From PCPOR2b sp965220385 (GTDB lineage: Bacteria; Poribacteria; WGA-4E; PCPOR2b), in the NCBI GenBank assembly GCA_965220385.1, contig OZ244825.1, positions 124,001 to 188,000 on the forward strand: a DNA stretch of 64,000 nt, given 5' to 3'. Made by a program: the position numbers and the translations under genes. Of the stretch, positions 19,127 to 27,513 are shown piece after piece. Position 1 is the first letter of the stretch, and each line of letters begins with the position of its first letter. The notes under the pieces are model-generated. The model worked only from the letters and a program-made list of their open reading frames with translations. It made no database searches and was not told where the DNA came from.

Positions 19127-19576
19127 TTACCGCGCACGTTTGACCTGTCCCCATAAGATCGCCAATTTATTATTGGGGGAGACACTTAAATTGGGAGTCA
19201 ATCCCCACGATGGATTCGTGTCCCCCTCACGGTGTTGGGCGAGGTTAATGGGGTTGGTGCCATCGGCATTCATCACATAAATCTCATCGAAAAGGAGTGG
19301 GCCCCGGAGGGGCGTAAAAGTAATCTGTTGTCCATCAGGGGACCATGCGGGATGATTAGCATCTTGAGGTCCTTCGGTGAGTTGGCACACTTGTGCCCCA
19401 TCGGGAGTCATCCGGTAAATTTCGGCAATCCCACTGCGCTGGGACATAAAGACAATGCTTGTGTCAGCGTTTTCTACAAAGCTGACCGATACCAAGAGAA
19501 GACACACAGTGAACCCCAAAAGACCACTGCAAAGATAGTAAGCTGGTATCCACCGTACAAGCGATATTAGCTTCAT
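19127..19576 (-). CDS. Short TolB-like beta-propeller protein with signal peptide
   Basis: The 149-residue product has an N-terminal hydrophobic segment (about 10-33) and then two PD40/WD40-like blades typical of TolB (MSQRSGIAEIYRMTPDGAQ, and AWSPDGQQITFTP with MNADGTNPINL). TolB proteins are about 430 residues, so only two blades remain here; it may be a truncated relic or a small specialised protein. The last 20 residues no longer resemble a blade. It lies 122 bases upstream of the ABC gene on the same strand. Confidence 0.6.
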   Translation of the reverse strand: MKLISLVRWIPAYYLCSGLLGFTVCLLLVSVSFVENADTSIVFMSQRSGIAEIYRMTPDGAQVCQLTEGPQDANHPAWSPDGQQITFTPLRGPLLFDEIYVMNADGTNPINLAQHREGDTNPSWGLTPNLSVSPNNKLAILWGQVKRAR

Positions 19577-19733
19577 CGTTCTCTTCCTTTACCGTGCTGT
19601 GGAGATGATTCGTTACCCACAATCTATCTCTGTTGTCGTGCAATGGTTCCGCTGCTTCCCGCTCGTATAATAAAGCATTATAGGCAATTGGACAAAAATT
19701 GTCAAGAAACTCGATTATACCGTTAGGGCCATT

Positions 19734-19892
19734 TATGGTAGATTTTAGAATTAATGAGACACTCCAAACCGAACCGCATTGCCCCCACCCCCGGTAGGTG
19801 CGGTTTGTAGCCGCACCGCATCGGCGCAGTTGGAAACAGCGCCTACCATACACGGGGACGAAAGTGTCTATTTATTTTTATGATTCACCATA
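19734..19892 (+). repeat. MITE-like element, family A copy 2 (159 bp) with a different core
   Basis: The left end TATGGTAGATTTTAGAATTA is identical to copy 1 at 5318, and the right end reads inversely TATGGTGAATCAT with an inner GACACTTT. The core differs from the other copies: it has GGTAGGTGCGGTTTGTAG, a CCGCACC partner and GCGCCTACCATACACGGGG. Confidence 0.6.
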
Positions 19893-20020
19893 GTTTTACT
19901 GTAGGAGGGATCTCCGAATCCCGACATCTCACTGTGGGGGTGATCTCTCGGTTGTGCCTTTTCAAACAAAATGGGTAATAAGCCGAAAACTGAATAGCCC
20001 TACCACATAGCTAAACCTTC

Positions 20021-20049
20021 TTGACAAATTTATAGTTTAATGCCATAAT
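20021..20049 (+). promoter_or_regulatory. Promoter reading into the structured IS605-like segment
   Basis: TTGACA at 20021-20026 and CATAAT at 20044-20049 are spaced by 17 bases. Transcription would begin near 20056, about 500 bases ahead of the next gene. Confidence 0.65.
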
Positions 20050-20055
20050 CTTTGC

Positions 20056-20413
20056 ATTATCAAAAATCACTTTAGCCCTAAAACCTCGTCCTTTAGGGCG
20101 GGGATACAGGGACGCTTTAGCATCTTTTTAGGGCTTTAGCCCTGTTAATAAAATCTTTTCAGAAACGGCTGTACTGCCGAAATCGGTGAGGCGGGGTCAA
20201 ATCCCCCACCAATTTCACACCCTCCGACGGGAGCGTGTTGTGTGGCATATCCGTTTCACCAGTGTCCCTCAAGCGAGGGAGTGGGCGGGGCATCGTCCAC
20301 TGGAGTAGCAGAAGTAAGACGGGGTTCGCCTCGCTTTCTGTGTCGATACCACAATTTCCAAACTAAAGCATGGGGTTCAAAAATAAAAGAATCTCCATCC
20401 TTTAGGGCGGAGA
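20056..20413 (+). ncRNA. Putative structured RNA (omega-RNA-like or long 5' leader)
   Basis: A strong promoter at 20021 precedes a run of local hairpins: CCTCGTCC/GGGCGGGG (20084-20103), CGGC/GCCG (20166-20179), GGTG..GGGG/CCCC..CACC (20185-20210), CTCC/GGAG (20222-20233), CCAGTG/CACTGG (20259-20103 within 20259-20303) enclosing TCCCTC/GAGGGA (20265-20280), and TCTCCATCC/GGGCGGAGA (20392-20413). No convincing protein is encoded. RNAs of TnpB elements have a comparable 3' palindrome, but the segment could also be the leader of the PhyH gene at 20555. The function is inferred only. Confidence 0.35.
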
Positions 20414-20420
20414 GTATGTC
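20072..20420 (+). mobile_element. Non-autonomous IS200/IS605-like remnant without transposase genes
   Basis: The segment is bracketed by two similar hairpins with TTTA loops: CCTCGTCC-TTTA-GGGCGGGG at 20084-20103 and TCTCCATCC-TTTA-GGGCGGAGA at 20392-20413, the latter followed by GTATGTCAA. In IS200/IS605 elements a hairpin of this kind followed by such a tail marks the right end. TTTAGCCCTAAAA at 20071 and TTTTAGGGCT near 20126 form another inverted repeat near the left side. Neither tnpA nor tnpB is present. I infer a tnpB-less derivative (PATE-like); exact ends are uncertain. Confidence 0.45.
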
Positions 20421-20554
20421 AAAGGAGATAGGCTGAATGGCGGTTGGGACACAGTCCCGCTCATATTTTCGACAGATTTGGTCAATCCCCAATTGATCAA
20501 ATACCATTTCAAGATTGACCCTTAAAGATTTAGGATGGGTCGAAAGGAATCAAA

Positions 20555-21733
20555 ATGAATACCGATCAATCACCGGCGGCGGAACCCTACCGCGCCCCTG
20601 CCTTTGCTGATATGAAACCCGAACTTTCGTCTCCCGGCGCCACGCCAGAGCGGTTGGAACACCTCAGAGAGCACGGTTTTGTCATCATCGACGACTTTGT
20701 CGATAACCCTTGGATTCCGGTGCTGCGTGAAGCGGGTCGCCGTGTCACCGAGGCGTGTGCGCCCGAACACATCTACAGCAAAATCGACTGCTCAAAGGGC
20801 TACGTGCATCGCACGGGACAGGAGCAGCCGTGGGCGATTCGGGGGCTTATCCATCCAGCTTTTAATGAGCCTGCCTTTGCTGACTTCCACGGTTCTTCAG
20901 ATTTCCTCGATTTTGTTTCCTCTTGGTGCGATGGACTTCAACCAGAGGATATGGTGCTGGGTGGACTGCTCTTGTGGTGCAATCCCCGGACGCACGAGAA
21001 TAAGCTCGGTTGGCACCGGGATACAACGTGGTGGGGCACCGGGAAGAGATACTTTGCACAGGAAGAGAACCGAGGCGAAGGACCTGATGCCTATTCCGAG
21101 GAGACCGAAAGAATCCGTTGGAAAGAAATCGTTGAGGGTAACGCAAAGTCTGTCACAGAACGAAACGGCGTGAGCATGTTCTTAGCGCTGACCGACGACG
21201 AATGCCACGAATTAGTACCGGGCAGCCACAATCGATGGCGCACGCCGATTGAACATGACGTGCTCCTGCCGAGAGCGATGAAGGATCAGGGGGTTCCACA
21301 CACACCGAGTTGGAACGGCGTAGACCCCTTACCGGGTCAAGTCGCAATCCGACTCAAGGCGGGAGAAGCGCTCATCCGCAACGGCGTAACGATCCACACA
21401 GGACATACCGTGCCACAGCGTGAGCGGAACACACTTTCAATCGGTTGGTCGAAGTGGTCGGGCGAGTTCACCGGCGATCCACCGGTGGCAGACGTGCGAC
21501 ACGCGTGGCAACTCGATCCCGCTGTGCGTGAAGCGTTACCGCATGAGTGGATGAAAACTGCTTGGGACCGTTGGGCAGAAACCCAGAAACTGGGCGATTC
21601 GCTCGAAGACCGATACACAGGCTTTGACATTGAACGGGTTAAGGCGGGTGAGGTCATCGGTTGGCGAGGTGAATTGGAACGCCAAGCTGCGGCAGCTGGC
21701 GAAGCTTGGGAGCGCTTCCAGACCATCGCCTAA
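20555..21733 (+). CDS. Phytanoyl-CoA dioxygenase (PhyH) family protein
   Basis: This 392-residue Fe(II)/2-oxoglutarate dioxygenase has the metal-binding HxD in LGWHRDTTWWG (H153, D155) and the distal histidine in TIHTGHTV (about 280), with the 2-oxoglutarate-binding arginine in ERNTLSIGW. It would hydroxylate a small organic substrate; the family is too broad to name it. CGAAAGGAATC precedes the ATG. It sits alone on the plus strand between the two minus-strand ABC exporter halves, 500 bases downstream of a promoter and structured RNA. It shares only the family with the 234-residue PhyH protein at 49824. Confidence 0.88.
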   Translation: MNTDQSPAAEPYRAPAFADMKPELSSPGATPERLEHLREHGFVIIDDFVDNPWIPVLREAGRRVTEACAPEHIYSKIDCSKGYVHRTGQEQPWAIRGLIHPAFNEPAFADFHGSSDFLDFVSSWCDGLQPEDMVLGGLLLWCNPRTHENKLGWHRDTTWWGTGKRYFAQEENRGEGPDAYSEETERIRWKEIVEGNAKSVTERNGVSMFLALTDDECHELVPGSHNRWRTPIEHDVLLPRAMKDQGVPHTPSWNGVDPLPGQVAIRLKAGEALIRNGVTIHTGHTVPQRERNTLSIGWSKWSGEFTGDPPVADVRHAWQLDPAVREALPHEWMKTAWDRWAETQKLGDSLEDRYTGFDIERVKAGEVIGWRGELERQAAAAGEAWERFQTIA

Positions 21734-21781
21734 CTGGATGCAATCGGTCTAGTATGCAGAAAGTCAGCGTCAGAAAGGTGT

Positions 21782-23467
21782 CTAAAGCGCCTCAAGTTCT
21801 TCTTGCAACAGCTGTTTCTCATGGATGCGCGCATAAATGCCGTTATGTGCCAATAACTCCTCATGCGTGCCGCGTTCGACAATTTCCCCTTCTTCCAAGA
21901 CGATAATGAGGTCCGCCGCCTTGACCGTCGAAATGCGGTGCGATATGAGGAGCGTCGTGCGATCTTCCATAATCTCGTGTAGCCGCGTGAGAATGGTGTC
22001 CTCGGTATTCGTATCCACACTGGCGAAAGCATCGTCCAAGATTAAAATCTTCGGCTTAACCATAATAGCGCGTGCGAGTGCAGTCCGCTGTTTCTGACCG
22101 CCTGAGATCGTGACGCCGCGTTCACCTAAGAAAGTGTCTAATCCCTCCGGAAACTCCTCGATCTGCTCAAGTAGGTCTGCGGTATGAGCTACCTCCTTGA
22201 TTTCAACTTCATTCGTCGTGCTAACACCATAGGCGATGTTGTTTTGCAGGAGATCGGAAAAGAGGAAAGGTTCCTGTTCAACAAAACCGATATTAGATCT
22301 CAACACTTGCAACGGAATATCTTGGATATCAACGCCATCGATGAAGACCATACCCCGCTCTGTTTGGCGGATACGGGGGATGAGGTTGACCAGGGTGGTT
22401 TTGCCGCTGCCCGTCGTTCCGACAATTGCAGCCGTTGAGCCGCGTGGAATCTTGAGGTTGATATTTTTGAGCACCGGCTCACCGCGGGGATAAGCGAAGT
22501 TCAGATTCCTAAATTCGATCTCACCATGAATATCTTCGATGTCTGGGCGTACCGTGCCTACATCAGCGATTTCGGGGCGGACATCAAGAATGCTACGGAT
22601 TCGATCCATTGATGCTGCACCCCGTTGAAAGGTATTGACAACGAAGCCAAATGTAATCATCGGGCGAATGAACATCATCAGATAAGCGTTGAAAGATACA
22701 AAATCTCCCAACGTGATTTTGCCCTCGATTACACGGATGCCACCGAGCCAGAGGAGCGCAGCGACGCCAAGTCCGGGTAGGAATCGGAAGAGCGGAAAAA
22801 AGAAGGTTGTCAACCGAATCTGATCACGATTGCGCTCCACAAATTGCTGATTAAGTACTTCAAACTCGCTTACCTCGCTCTGTTCGAGCGTATACGCTTT
22901 AACAACGCGCACACCGGATAAGTTCTCTTGCACTTTCGTGTTCATGGTGGAAAAGGCTTCTTGGATGCGCTCATAACGTTTGTAGACTCGCTTGCCCAAC
23001 TCCTTAATCAAGATGGCGAGGACTGGATATGGCAGCAGTGCCAACAGCGTCAACTGTACATCAATATCCAGCATAATCACGAACGCCAGCACAAAGAAGA
23101 GAATGGCGTCTGATGTATATGAGATAGCACTACTGAGCACCATCCGGACAGCGTTCATGTCGCTGGTCGCTCGCGCCATCAGATCGCCCGTGCGGACATC
23201 CTGGTAGTAGGAGGCAGGCAGCTTTTGAAGATGCGTGAAGAAATTGTTCCGAAGATGATATTCTATCCGCCTCGCCGCACCCTGGATAACCTGCCGCTGT
23301 CCAAATCGAAGCACCCCGCCAAGCAGAGCAGCACCAAGAATCAGTAGTGCGTAAAAAAGTATCTTTCGCGGGGTAACTGCTCTCTCGAGATCATCAAAAA
23401 CCCACTTCAGCAACTTTGGTTGCACCACAATCACGCCATTCGTCGCAAGCACAAAGAAAAAACTCAT
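21782..23467 (-). CDS. ABC exporter half-transporter with degenerate ATPase site
   Basis: The protein from the first ATG is 561 residues, with membrane helices followed by a nucleotide-binding domain: Walker A GTTGSGKTT, signature ISGGQKQ, and Walker B ILILDDAFAS, where the catalytic glutamate is replaced by aspartate. That is the signature of the degenerate-site half (TM287/BmrC type) in heterodimeric exporters; the partner is likely the protein at 17190-19004. The ATG at 23467 falls inside the first membrane helix. The frame stays open upstream for 23 more codons (LKPYVVRYRF reads naturally into the helix) but without ATG, GTG or TTG; AGAGGAG sits nine bases before an ATC codon at 23525-23527. 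The true start is therefore unresolved. Confidence 0.85.
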   Translation of the reverse strand: MSFFFVLATNGVIVVQPKLLKWVFDDLERAVTPRKILFYALLILGAALLGGVLRFGQRQVIQGAARRIEYHLRNNFFTHLQKLPASYYQDVRTGDLMARATSDMNAVRMVLSSAISYTSDAILFFVLAFVIMLDIDVQLTLLALLPYPVLAILIKELGKRVYKRYERIQEAFSTMNTKVQENLSGVRVVKAYTLEQSEVSEFEVLNQQFVERNRDQIRLTTFFFPLFRFLPGLGVAALLWLGGIRVIEGKITLGDFVSFNAYLMMFIRPMITFGFVVNTFQRGAASMDRIRSILDVRPEIADVGTVRPDIEDIHGEIEFRNLNFAYPRGEPVLKNINLKIPRGSTAAIVGTTGSGKTTLVNLIPRIRQTERGMVFIDGVDIQDIPLQVLRSNIGFVEQEPFLFSDLLQNNIAYGVSTTNEVEIKEVAHTADLLEQIEEFPEGLDTFLGERGVTISGGQKQRTALARAIMVKPKILILDDAFASVDTNTEDTILTRLHEIMEDRTTLLISHRISTVKAADLIIVLEEGEIVERGTHEELLAHNGIYARIHEKQLLQEELEAL

Positions 23468-23583
23468 AACAACAGCGAACCGGTAGCGGACAACGTAGGG
23501 TTTAAGATTTAATAATAAGCTACGGATATAGCATCACTCCTCTCTTTTGCTTCCTCATAAGATCTAACAGAATAAGTTGCAAT

Positions 23584-24741
23584 TTATTCACCAACTGTCT
23601 CAATCTCGATTCCGGGTGCGTCCAGCATTTGCGGCTTGAGTTCAATGCCAAGTCCGGGGCCTTCAGGTGGGATCAAATGTCCTTCCTCGACCGGGGCTAA
23701 CCCTGTCACCAGGTTATCGTAATGAACAAGGTAGTGACGGCGAACGCTTTCGAGTATAAATAGGTTTGTCAAATGTGTCGTCAGATGGATCGAGGCGACA
23801 TGCAGGACGGGACCGCCGCAGTTGTGCAGCGCGATTGGGAGATAATAGGTATCAGCCAGTACCGCGATTTTGCGCGCCTCAGTTATGCCACCACACCAAC
23901 AGATATCCGGCATAATGAACTGCGGAATGCCGAGTTCGACTAGCTCGCGGAACTGATAGCGCGTCATCAGGCGTTCACTGATGCAGAGCGGTTGGAGAAC
24001 ATTGTCGGCAAGCGTGGCATAAGCCTTCATATTGTCTTGTGGAATCATCTCCTCTAACCACATTACGTTATACGGTTCAAGCGCGTGGGCGATCTTGATT
24101 GCCGATGGCACATTCCACAAACCGTGAAACTCCAGTGCAATCTCAATGTCGTCGCCGACTGCCTCGCGGATCTGTTGAACAGGCTTCAACCCAATTTCTA
24201 TGTCTGCATTGGTGATAAACTGTCCACGATTTTTGTTGCCCACTCCGTCAAAGGGCCACACCTTCATCGCTTGGATGCCGCTGTCGAGAAGTTCCTTAGC
24301 CAGCTTCCCCGCTTCATTATTTTCCACGTTGTTGAAATCGTAGCGATGGTCGTAGCAGGTGTTATATGTCCGCACCCTGTCGCGAGACTTTCCACCGAGA
24401 AGTTGATAGATAGGTTGTCCGGTGACTTTCCCACAGATGTCCCATAGGGCAATATCAATCGCGCTAATTGCCCGCAACTCCGCGCCCGCCCAACCGTGCC
24501 ATCTAATCTGATTGAACATCTCCTGCCACAGACGCTCAATCTCCAGCGGATTTTGTCCAATCAACGTTGACGCAAACCTGCCACGGATAACACCGCGCTC
24601 CGCCTCGCCAAGCGGATAGGTTTCACCAAGCCCTGTAATCCGTTCATCGGTATGGATCCGTACCCAGATGCACGGAACCTGTTCACTCTCAATAAGGGCA
24701 CCCACCTGCGGGTAAATCATGTCAATCTTTGTAATCTTCAC
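23584..24741 (-). CDS. Enolase-superfamily (mandelate racemase/muconate lactonising-like) sugar acid dehydratase
   Basis: This 385-residue protein has the N-terminal capping domain and a barrel with metal-ligand candidates E204 (ALEFHG), E230/E231 (WLEEM) and E256 (CISERL), plus a histidine at 306 (ALHNCGG) in the position of the catalytic base of galactonate-dehydratase-like enzymes. It likely dehydrates an aldonic or uronic acid. The start codon is GTG with GGAG upstream. It is the third gene of the operon Gfo/Idh - transaldolase-like - enolase (27-base gap), which suggests one catabolic route. Exact substrate is unknown. Confidence 0.85.
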   Translation of the reverse strand: MKITKIDMIYPQVGALIESEQVPCIWVRIHTDERITGLGETYPLGEAERGVIRGRFASTLIGQNPLEIERLWQEMFNQIRWHGWAGAELRAISAIDIALWDICGKVTGQPIYQLLGGKSRDRVRTYNTCYDHRYDFNNVENNEAGKLAKELLDSGIQAMKVWPFDGVGNKNRGQFITNADIEIGLKPVQQIREAVGDDIEIALEFHGLWNVPSAIKIAHALEPYNVMWLEEMIPQDNMKAYATLADNVLQPLCISERLMTRYQFRELVELGIPQFIMPDICWCGGITEARKIAVLADTYYLPIALHNCGGPVLHVASIHLTTHLTNLFILESVRRHYLVHYDNLVTGLAPVEEGHLIPPEGPGLGIELKPQMLDAPGIEIETVGE

Positions 24742-24768
24742 TGTATCTCCGATTGAGAAAAGGAACGA

Positions 24769-26010
24769 TCACCGCGCAATTAACTTTTCGATGCGGTCGT
24801 CCAATTCCTGCTGATCGCTCTCGAACGATGCGAGTCCGGCAAGATTCAAAAGCGTGTCAATGGCAAGTTCACCCGATTTTATCCGATCTCCCCAGATTTC
24901 GTGCTTCGGTATTTTACCATCATCCGCGATTTGTGCGAGTTCTTCATCGGAAAGTTTTGGAAACAAATCACCAGCGCCCATATCATGCGCTCGATCCACT
25001 ATTTCGTCCGCTGTTTGAGGGACATCTGTTACTAAACTATCGGTCAATCGGCGATCGGAATCCGAAATTCCCCACAGCGTATCTATCCGCAGATCCGATT
25101 CACTGATACTTTCGTTGAGGTGAACTGTATAGTCATTCGCGATGCTCGATTCCCATTTTCCCGAGAGTTCCTGCTTGGCAGCGGCAGCAACATTCACAGG
25201 CATGGTAAAGACATCAATTCCAGCCAAATACGGTAGCTGATCTGCTGTTCTCAAACTTGCCGCAATCTGAAGCGTCGGTTTGCGATTGTTTTGAGAGAGA
25301 GTTTTCACCACACGCTGGCTCGCAAGGACTGCCTTTTCACCGACCAGTTTGCCGTCACCTAATTCTTGGTCAGCGATGTAAGAGTTGAGTCGCCCCAAAA
25401 ACACATTGACATAGGAGGGGGCACCAAAAGCGGTGGCAACAAAGTTATGTCGTGCACTAAATCCTAACGTAAAATTGACCGGTATTCCATCTTCCCGCAA
25501 GCGGCGCATAGCAATCAAGCCGGAGGGTGTCAAAGGTACTTTGATAATGAAATGTTCAGGGCAAATCTCATAGTACCGTTGACCGTAAGAGACACTTCGC
25601 TCAATATCGTGTGCCAAAATTGTATGAAGCTCAACACTCACCCTGCCGCCGAAACGTTGCGCCAAGCGAAGCCCATGACGCGCGTTTAAGATAAACGCAA
25701 TCTCAATAATCTGCGTTTGAATATCCAACCCGGTGAGTACGCCGACAGCTTTCTGGATTAAGTCGTCGTAAATACCTTTTTGCACTTCAGCATTGAGCAG
25801 TGTGTTATTGGTTGTTAGGGCGGTGAACTCATCAGTCCATAATCCTGCGGCAGCATCAATATCACCGGTATCCAGCCAAAGCTCGGAACCAGCCTGACAT
25901 AACGCTTTCCAGAACGGATCGGATTCCGCCTCAATACGTCCGTGTTGTAGATTGATCCCTTCGTGCACAAAATTGCGAATCAGGTCAACGCGATCTGGCG
26001 ACAAAGCCAT
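24769..26010 (-). CDS. Transaldolase-like protein
   Basis: The 413-residue protein carries transaldolase features: LWLDTGDIDAAAGLW near 45-58 with the acidic residues at the strand end, TNNTLL at about 67-72, and FIIKVPLTPSGLIAMRRL (154-171) with Schiff-base lysine K157. Classical small transaldolases are 210-230 residues and the large form about 320, so this one has an extra C-terminal region (about 330-413). It would transfer or cleave a ketose fragment. GGGAGGAG precedes the ATG. It lies between a Gfo/Idh oxidoreductase and an enolase-superfamily enzyme and is likely part of a sugar-acid pathway. Confidence 0.8.
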   Translation of the reverse strand: MALSPDRVDLIRNFVHEGINLQHGRIEAESDPFWKALCQAGSELWLDTGDIDAAAGLWTDEFTALTTNNTLLNAEVQKGIYDDLIQKAVGVLTGLDIQTQIIEIAFILNARHGLRLAQRFGGRVSVELHTILAHDIERSVSYGQRYYEICPEHFIIKVPLTPSGLIAMRRLREDGIPVNFTLGFSARHNFVATAFGAPSYVNVFLGRLNSYIADQELGDGKLVGEKAVLASQRVVKTLSQNNRKPTLQIAASLRTADQLPYLAGIDVFTMPVNVAAAAKQELSGKWESSIANDYTVHLNESISESDLRIDTLWGISDSDRRLTDSLVTDVPQTADEIVDRAHDMGAGDLFPKLSDEELAQIADDGKIPKHEIWGDRIKSGELAIDTLLNLAGLASFESDQQELDDRIEKLIAR

Positions 26011-26065
26011 ACATAATCTCCTCCCAACAAAATGTAACGCCCGCAGTTCCCATAATCTAGGCCCG

Positions 26066-27199
26066 TTAAAATCTTGGAATTTTCAGGCTGCCACTACTTA
26101 GCTCTTTAAACAGTTCGTCATATTCCCCTCGATCGACTGGCACGTCAACTGTCTTTCTCCGCATCGCCGAAAGCACAATGGCGTTAATTAGCTCGACTGC
26201 GGGGAGGGCGCTCTCACCGTTGACCAACGCCTCACCCCCGTTGAGAATGGCATCGGTAAAGCTGGCCATCAGTATGTCGTGTCCGCCCGGTTCATCCCGC
26301 AGCTCGACAGGCTGCCATGAGATCTCCGGTTGTCCAGCGATGCGAGGTGCCTGCTCCACGAGGTCCGTTAACGAGTTCTCATAGGTGCCGAGTAGGATCT
26401 GGTCTTCCCGGTTATTGGTCAGACTCTGTACATCTGGGATCGCTATCGTCCCTTTGTCGCCGGCAATTTGACGAATACTGTAACCCCTCGGTTGATTAAT
26501 TGTGAGCTGGATCGAGCCAAAGGCACCGTTTTCAAATAGCACGTTTGCACAAACTACATCTTCCACTTCCATCTTATGGGATTGATTGCCAATTATCGCG
26601 GAGACTTGGATCGGTTTGCCAACCAACCAGCAGATTAAGTCCAGGTCATGACTCGTCTGATTCATCAACACCCCACCGCCGGCATATCGCCAGGTCTGAC
26701 GCCAGATGTCACGATCATAGTAGCTTTCCGGACGAAACTCGATCCATGTCCAGAGCACGCGCATGATATTCCCAATCGCTCCGGTATCAATCAAATGCTT
26801 CATCGTCTGAGGCGTTCGGTAGGTTCGATATTGGTGTCCAACGCAGATTTTCAGATCGCGCGATTTCGCTGTCTCGATCATCGCGTCTCCGTCCAATACG
26901 GTGTTGGCAAGCGGTTTCTCGGTGAAAACATGCACACCCGCGTTCAGGCACTCTAACCCGATGATTGAGTGTAGATGGTGAGGCGTCGCAATCGATACTG
27001 CATCGACTATTCCAGCGTTTAGCATCTCGCGATAGTCAGTAAACGCACGTACTCCCAGTTCTTGGGATTGTGCATTAAGAGCGGATTCGTCGAGGTCCAC
27101 CAACGCTGTTAGTTCTACGTTTTCATGTTCTTGAGCCATGCTTACATGCTTGCTTCCGACACCCTTAATCCCGATGATTCCATAACGTACGCTATCCAT
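26066..27199 (-). CDS. Gfo/Idh/MocA family oxidoreductase
   Basis: This 377-residue protein has the Rossmann motif GIIGIKGVGSKH (8-19) and the canonical EKPLANT motif (about 94-100), here with the usual glutamate, followed by the C-terminal domain with GGGVLMNQTSHDLDLICWL, which holds the active-site histidine. It should be an NAD(P)-dependent sugar dehydrogenase or epimerase. GAGGGAA lies before the ATG and a perfect promoter is found at 27263-27291, so it heads the operon. Confidence 0.9.
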   Translation of the reverse strand: MDSVRYGIIGIKGVGSKHVSMAQEHENVELTALVDLDESALNAQSQELGVRAFTDYREMLNAGIVDAVSIATPHHLHSIIGLECLNAGVHVFTEKPLANTVLDGDAMIETAKSRDLKICVGHQYRTYRTPQTMKHLIDTGAIGNIMRVLWTWIEFRPESYYDRDIWRQTWRYAGGGVLMNQTSHDLDLICWLVGKPIQVSAIIGNQSHKMEVEDVVCANVLFENGAFGSIQLTINQPRGYSIRQIAGDKGTIAIPDVQSLTNNREDQILLGTYENSLTDLVEQAPRIAGQPEISWQPVELRDEPGGHDILMASFTDAILNGGEALVNGESALPAVELINAIVLSAMRRKTVDVPVDRGEYDELFKELSSGSLKIPRF

Positions 27200-27262
27200 T
27201 ATTCCCTCACAAAAATAGGCAAATCTATACCGCGAATTCGCGAAACTGAATCATTTTTTCGC

Positions 27263-27291
27263 ATTATAGCAAAGCTAAACTTACTTGTCAA
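27263..27291 (-). promoter_or_regulatory. Consensus promoter of the Gfo - transaldolase - enolase operon
   Basis: On the minus strand, TTGACA (27286-27291) and TATAAT (27263-27268) are separated by exactly 17 bases. The start would be near 27256, about 57 bases before the ATG. Confidence 0.85.
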
Positions 27292-27368
27292 TTCCGTTTC
27301 TAATCAAATCATAGCGATTTTCATGTACAAGCAACTCACAGAAGCTGCAGCGGCAAATCATTTGGAAA

Positions 27369-27397
27369 TTGACACAAGTTTGCGTTCATGATAAAAT
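27369..27397 (+). promoter_or_regulatory. Promoter of the SelA-like gene
   Basis: TTGACA at 27369-27374 and TAAAAT at 27392-27397 are spaced by 17 bases. It lies back to back with the minus-strand promoter 78 bases away. Transcription would start near 27404, which rules out a translation start at 27388. Confidence 0.75.
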
Positions 27398-27513
27398 GTA
27401 TCCATCCAGGTTTTCAATCGTTCAGTGAACCTCCGGCTGCGCCTATTTATAGCGAAGTGCACGGGTTCAGCCGTAGCAGAGAATCTACGACGCACAATCA
27501 TACGGAGGTTGTA

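Noticed and set aside
20242..20436. 64-residue frame in the IS605-like segment
   Set aside because: It coincides with structured hairpins, has no convincing ribosome binding site and matches no TnpB motif; treated as non-coding.
27388..27513. Upstream start for the SelA-like protein
   Set aside because: It lies between the -35 and -10 boxes of the promoter; the ATG at 27514 has a much better ribosome binding site.
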